Of a stretch of 64,000 nt of DNA, positions 62,101 to 64,000 are shown in pieces (the first letter of the stretch is position 1; each line of letters begins with the position of its first letter). The notes beneath the pieces were generated by a model that was not told the DNA's origin, did no database searches, and saw only the letters and a program-made list of their open reading frames with translations. A program made the translations under genes and the position numbers. Source of the stretch: Syntrophales bacterium (lineage in GTDB: Bacteria > Desulfobacterota > Syntrophia > Syntrophales > UBA2210); the NCBI GenBank assembly GCA_023228425.1, contig JALOBE010000005.1:1-64000 (forward strand), given 5' to 3'.

Positions 62101-62575
62101 AGGCCATGATCTCCTTGCGAAAGACGAGTTTGTTGTCTTTGTCGCGATAGAAGTCTTTTAAAACGGCCGCCAGAGAGTAGCCGTGCTTTCGGTACAGGGC
62201 CCTCGCGGCTTCGTAGGGGGCCGTGGACGATGTCTCGATATAGACCGTTCCCCCTCCCTGGTCGGTGATGGAAGCCTCCATGAATGCCAGCAGTTTCGAG
62301 CCGATGCCGCGCCTTGCCGTGCCGGGATCAACGGCAATCCAGTAGAGATCGAAGGAGTGCGCCGTCATGGGAACCGGTCCGAAGCAGATATAGCCGAAAA
62401 GGGTCCTGTCCGTACCGTAAAAGCCAAAACCGCGGTACCCGCTCGCGGCTCCTTTTTGAAGAATTTCATCAACCAGTTCCATGGCCACACGGTGTTCTTC
62501 CCTGCTGAACACGCCCGTGGCCTGAAGAAGCAGGCTTACAGCGTTTCTGTCGGAAGGTGTAAGGGGTCGAATCAC
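62090..62575 (-). CDS. GNAT-family N-acetyltransferase
   Basis: A 161-residue acetyltransferase with the acetyl-CoA loop VDPGTARRGIGSKLLAFMEA (R-x-x-G-x-G) and the C-terminal AARALYRKHGYSLAAVLKDFYRDKDNKLVF. It overlaps the upstream ATP-grasp gene by four bases. It probably acylates an amino group on the product of the ATP-grasp ligases or on an amino acid (inference). The exact substrate cannot be read. Confidence 0.85.
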   Translation of the reverse strand: MIRPLTPSDRNAVSLLLQATGVFSREEHRVAMELVDEILQKGAASGYRGFGFYGTDRTLFGYICFGPVPMTAHSFDLYWIAVDPGTARRGIGSKLLAFMEASITDQGGGTVYIETSSTAPYEAARALYRKHGYSLAAVLKDFYRDKDNKLVFRKEIMACEK

Positions 62576-63576
62576 GGCTTGGACGTCCTGTTCAGGGCTG
62601 ATGCAAGTATCCTTCCGATCATCTCCGCATAAGTGCCTCCCGTCTGCCCGAAGGCCGCGGCGAAGCCCGCGTCGGGGCTGAGGCAGGGGTTGGCGTTGAT
62701 CTCCAGAACGGAAATCTCTCCCTTCGAGGTCAGCCGCATGTCTACCCGTCCATAGTCCCGAAGGTGAAAAAGTCGGAAGCAGAGAAGGGCCGTTTCCTCG
62801 AGGTCGTGTGCCAGGTCATCGTCGAGGTCGGCGGGGAATACTCGGGGACTGTTGACGTATTCCGGGGAATCCACATCCCACTTGGCGGCGTACCCCAGGA
62901 TCGGGTACAGGCCTTCCGGGAAGGATGAATAATCGATTTCGGCCACAGGAAGTGGTGTCGGTGAAGGATTGCAGATGACGGACAGGTTGAATTCCCGTCC
63001 GTTTATATATTCTTCCACAATACATTCCCCGAATCGGGCTTGAGAGAGGGGCAGGAACTTCGCCAGCGCTTCAGGGTCTTCACAGATAGATTCCTGGTCG
63101 ATTCCGATGCCGGCGTCTTCGAAGCGGGGTTTCACGATGACGGGGAATCTCAGGGTGTGGGGATTCCAGGGCGAATGTCCGTCGTATACCAGGAACCCGG
63201 GTGTGTTTATGCCCGACGCGGCCATGACCAGTTTCGCCATCCCCTTGTCGGTGCTGTACATGAGCGCTTGAGACGATGACCCGGTGAATGGAATGTCCAT
63301 CAGTTCGAAAACAGCAGCGGGGTGGGGCCCCAGGGAGGCATCTTCATCGACGGTCTCGCACAGGTTGAAAATAACACCGGCATCGGTTTCCCTGAAGCGA
63401 GCCAGAAAGGCATGGAGGTCCCGGGTGAAGGGAACTCTGGAAAAAGGATAGCCCAAGTGACCGAGGGCCTCCTCCACGGCCTCCAACTGAACAATCACAT
63501 CCAGGGATGCCGCGTAGCCGGGAGCTCCTTCGCTGGCAGGAACATTGTGAACCAGGGCGATCAGTGGTTTCTTCAT
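62572..63576 (-). CDS. ATP-grasp ligase, D-alanine--D-alanine ligase-like (1)
   Basis: A 334-residue ATP-grasp enzyme: substrate loop GVIFNLCETVDEDASLGP, ATP-binding lysines in STDKGMAKLVMAASGINTPGF and FPVIVKPRFEDAGIGI, ECIVEEYINGREFNLSVI, and the metal motif VDMRL...VLEINANPCLSPDAGF. Canonical Ddl has EVNTxPGMT at the metal site; EINANPCLSPDAGF is different, so it probably joins other amino acids or peptides. It overlaps the second ATP-grasp gene by four bases. Confidence 0.85.
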   Translation of the reverse strand: MKKPLIALVHNVPASEGAPGYAASLDVIVQLEAVEEALGHLGYPFSRVPFTRDLHAFLARFRETDAGVIFNLCETVDEDASLGPHPAAVFELMDIPFTGSSSQALMYSTDKGMAKLVMAASGINTPGFLVYDGHSPWNPHTLRFPVIVKPRFEDAGIGIDQESICEDPEALAKFLPLSQARFGECIVEEYINGREFNLSVICNPSPTPLPVAEIDYSSFPEGLYPILGYAAKWDVDSPEYVNSPRVFPADLDDDLAHDLEETALLCFRLFHLRDYGRVDMRLTSKGEISVLEINANPCLSPDAGFAAAFGQTGGTYAEMIGRILASALNRTSKP

Positions 63577-64000
63577 AGTGCCATGGAGGCCGGCGTGTCT
63601 TCCATACGGGTCAGCGCGGCGTCAAGTATCGCCCTGATGAGGGACCTGTAGGGCATTCCCGTTCGGGAAGCGAGAATGGACAGGTCCGAATTTACCGGGT
63701 GAAGCCCGGCGAGAGGGTTCAACTCGATGACATTCGGAATACCTTCTTCATCTTCCCGGATATCGACTCGTCCGGCGTCACGGCAACCGAGGCCGCGCCA
63801 TGCCGCGAGGGCCGTTTCCGCCGCTTTCAGGGCACCCCGATCCCGGACGAGACGATAGATCACCCGTTCTTTGTAGTGTTCCTTGTTCGCGAAGGAATAT
63901 ACTCCCTTTTCAGCGTTTCCCCGAAGCAGGACCTCAAGAACGCCGAGACACGCCGCCCTTTTGCCCGTTCCCAGGATTCCCACGGTAAACTCACGGCCCG
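63573..64000 (-). CDS. ATP-grasp ligase, D-alanine--D-alanine ligase-like (2), partial at right edge
   Basis: The C-terminal part of a second ATP-grasp enzyme. The frame stays open to the window edge; the visible start GREFTVGILG corresponds to the internal INGREFNLSVI of the first enzyme, so the true N-terminus lies outside. Metal-binding segment GRVDIREDEEGIPNVIELNPLAGLHPVNSD is present. It is the most upstream visible gene of the operon. Confidence 0.82.
   Translation of the reverse strand, partial: GREFTVGILGTGKRAACLGVLEVLLRGNAEKGVYSFANKEHYKERVIYRLVRDRGALKAAETALAAWRGLGCRDAGRVDIREDEEGIPNVIELNPLAGLHPVNSDLSILASRTGMPYRSLIRAILDAALTRMEDTPASMAL

Noticed and set aside
1..64000. Search for CRISPR arrays, tRNA, rRNA and intact insertion sequences
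   Set aside because: No regularly spaced direct repeats, no recognisable tRNA or rRNA sequence and no transposase gene were seen by eye; a tRNAscan or Infernal run would be the decisive check.

Overview
This is a bacterial chromosome segment, most likely from an anaerobic deltaproteobacterium in the broad sense (Desulfobacterota, Syntrophales-like). That placement is an inference. It rests on the gene set (CarD, PIN-TRAM, IspDF fusion, UPF0182, EF-G-2, CoADR-rhodanese, a ferredoxin-EtfA with EtfB) and on dispersed inverted-end repeats of a kind I remember from that group. The window holds no rRNA, recognisable tRNA, CRISPR array or intact transposase.

1-33.4 kb is dense, GC-rich housekeeping DNA. 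After a partial membrane gene and an AtpZ-like gene come UPF0182, a PlsC-type acyltransferase, an aminotransferase, a small cupin, an EamA transporter, acylphosphatase and ligA. Next are a phosphodiesterase/HIT/LapA/Mut7-C run, MoaB with EF-G-2, then carD, a PIN-TRAM gene and ispDF. A co-directional block pgk-truA-mutL-miaA-(SLH/TPR lipoprotein)-valS-nadC-birA-coaX follows, then trmFO-topA-dprA on the other strand. truA shows no ordinary start codon and seems to begin at AUC.

33.5-36.4 kb encodes one large secreted multi-domain protein behind a promoter with a perfect palindrome.

36.8-52.0 kb is the most interesting part: an AT-richer island of 15 co-directional genes. It encodes a nearly self-sufficient type II fatty-acid/polyketide pathway: malonyl-transferase (FabD-like), ACP, a fused ketosynthase + chain-length-factor-like protein, 3-hydroxyacyl-CoA dehydrogenase, FabG-like ketoreductase, FabZ-like dehydratase, FabL-like enoyl reductase and its own Sfp-type phosphopantetheinyl transferase. 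A GcvT-fold protein sits between ACP and ketosynthase. Mixed in are envelope-transport genes: a LolD-like ATPase, a TPR lipoprotein, a MacB/FtsX permease, an outer-membrane-barrel-like protein, a LolA-like protein and a DUF1571 protein. The layout suggests synthesis and outer-membrane delivery of a specialised lipid. It recalls aryl-polyene clusters but with different parts. The right edge carries a broken DUF1016-type gene and repeat debris.

52.3-60.7 kb is a patchwork: CoA-disulfide-reductase-rhodanese, repeat-rich spacer, an AlaX-like editing protein, a methyltransferase, a DsrE-like remnant, ferredoxin-EtfA/EtfB without a dehydrogenase, then an SOS module (lexA with an operator inside its promoter and an apparently leaderless start, a small membrane ORF, dinB).

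60.7-64.0 kb is a tightly overlapping minus-strand operon running off the right edge: two ATP-grasp (D-Ala-D-Ala ligase-like) proteins, a GNAT acetyltransferase and an N-formylglutamate-amidohydrolase/C39-peptidase fusion. This may be an undescribed peptide-metabolism system.
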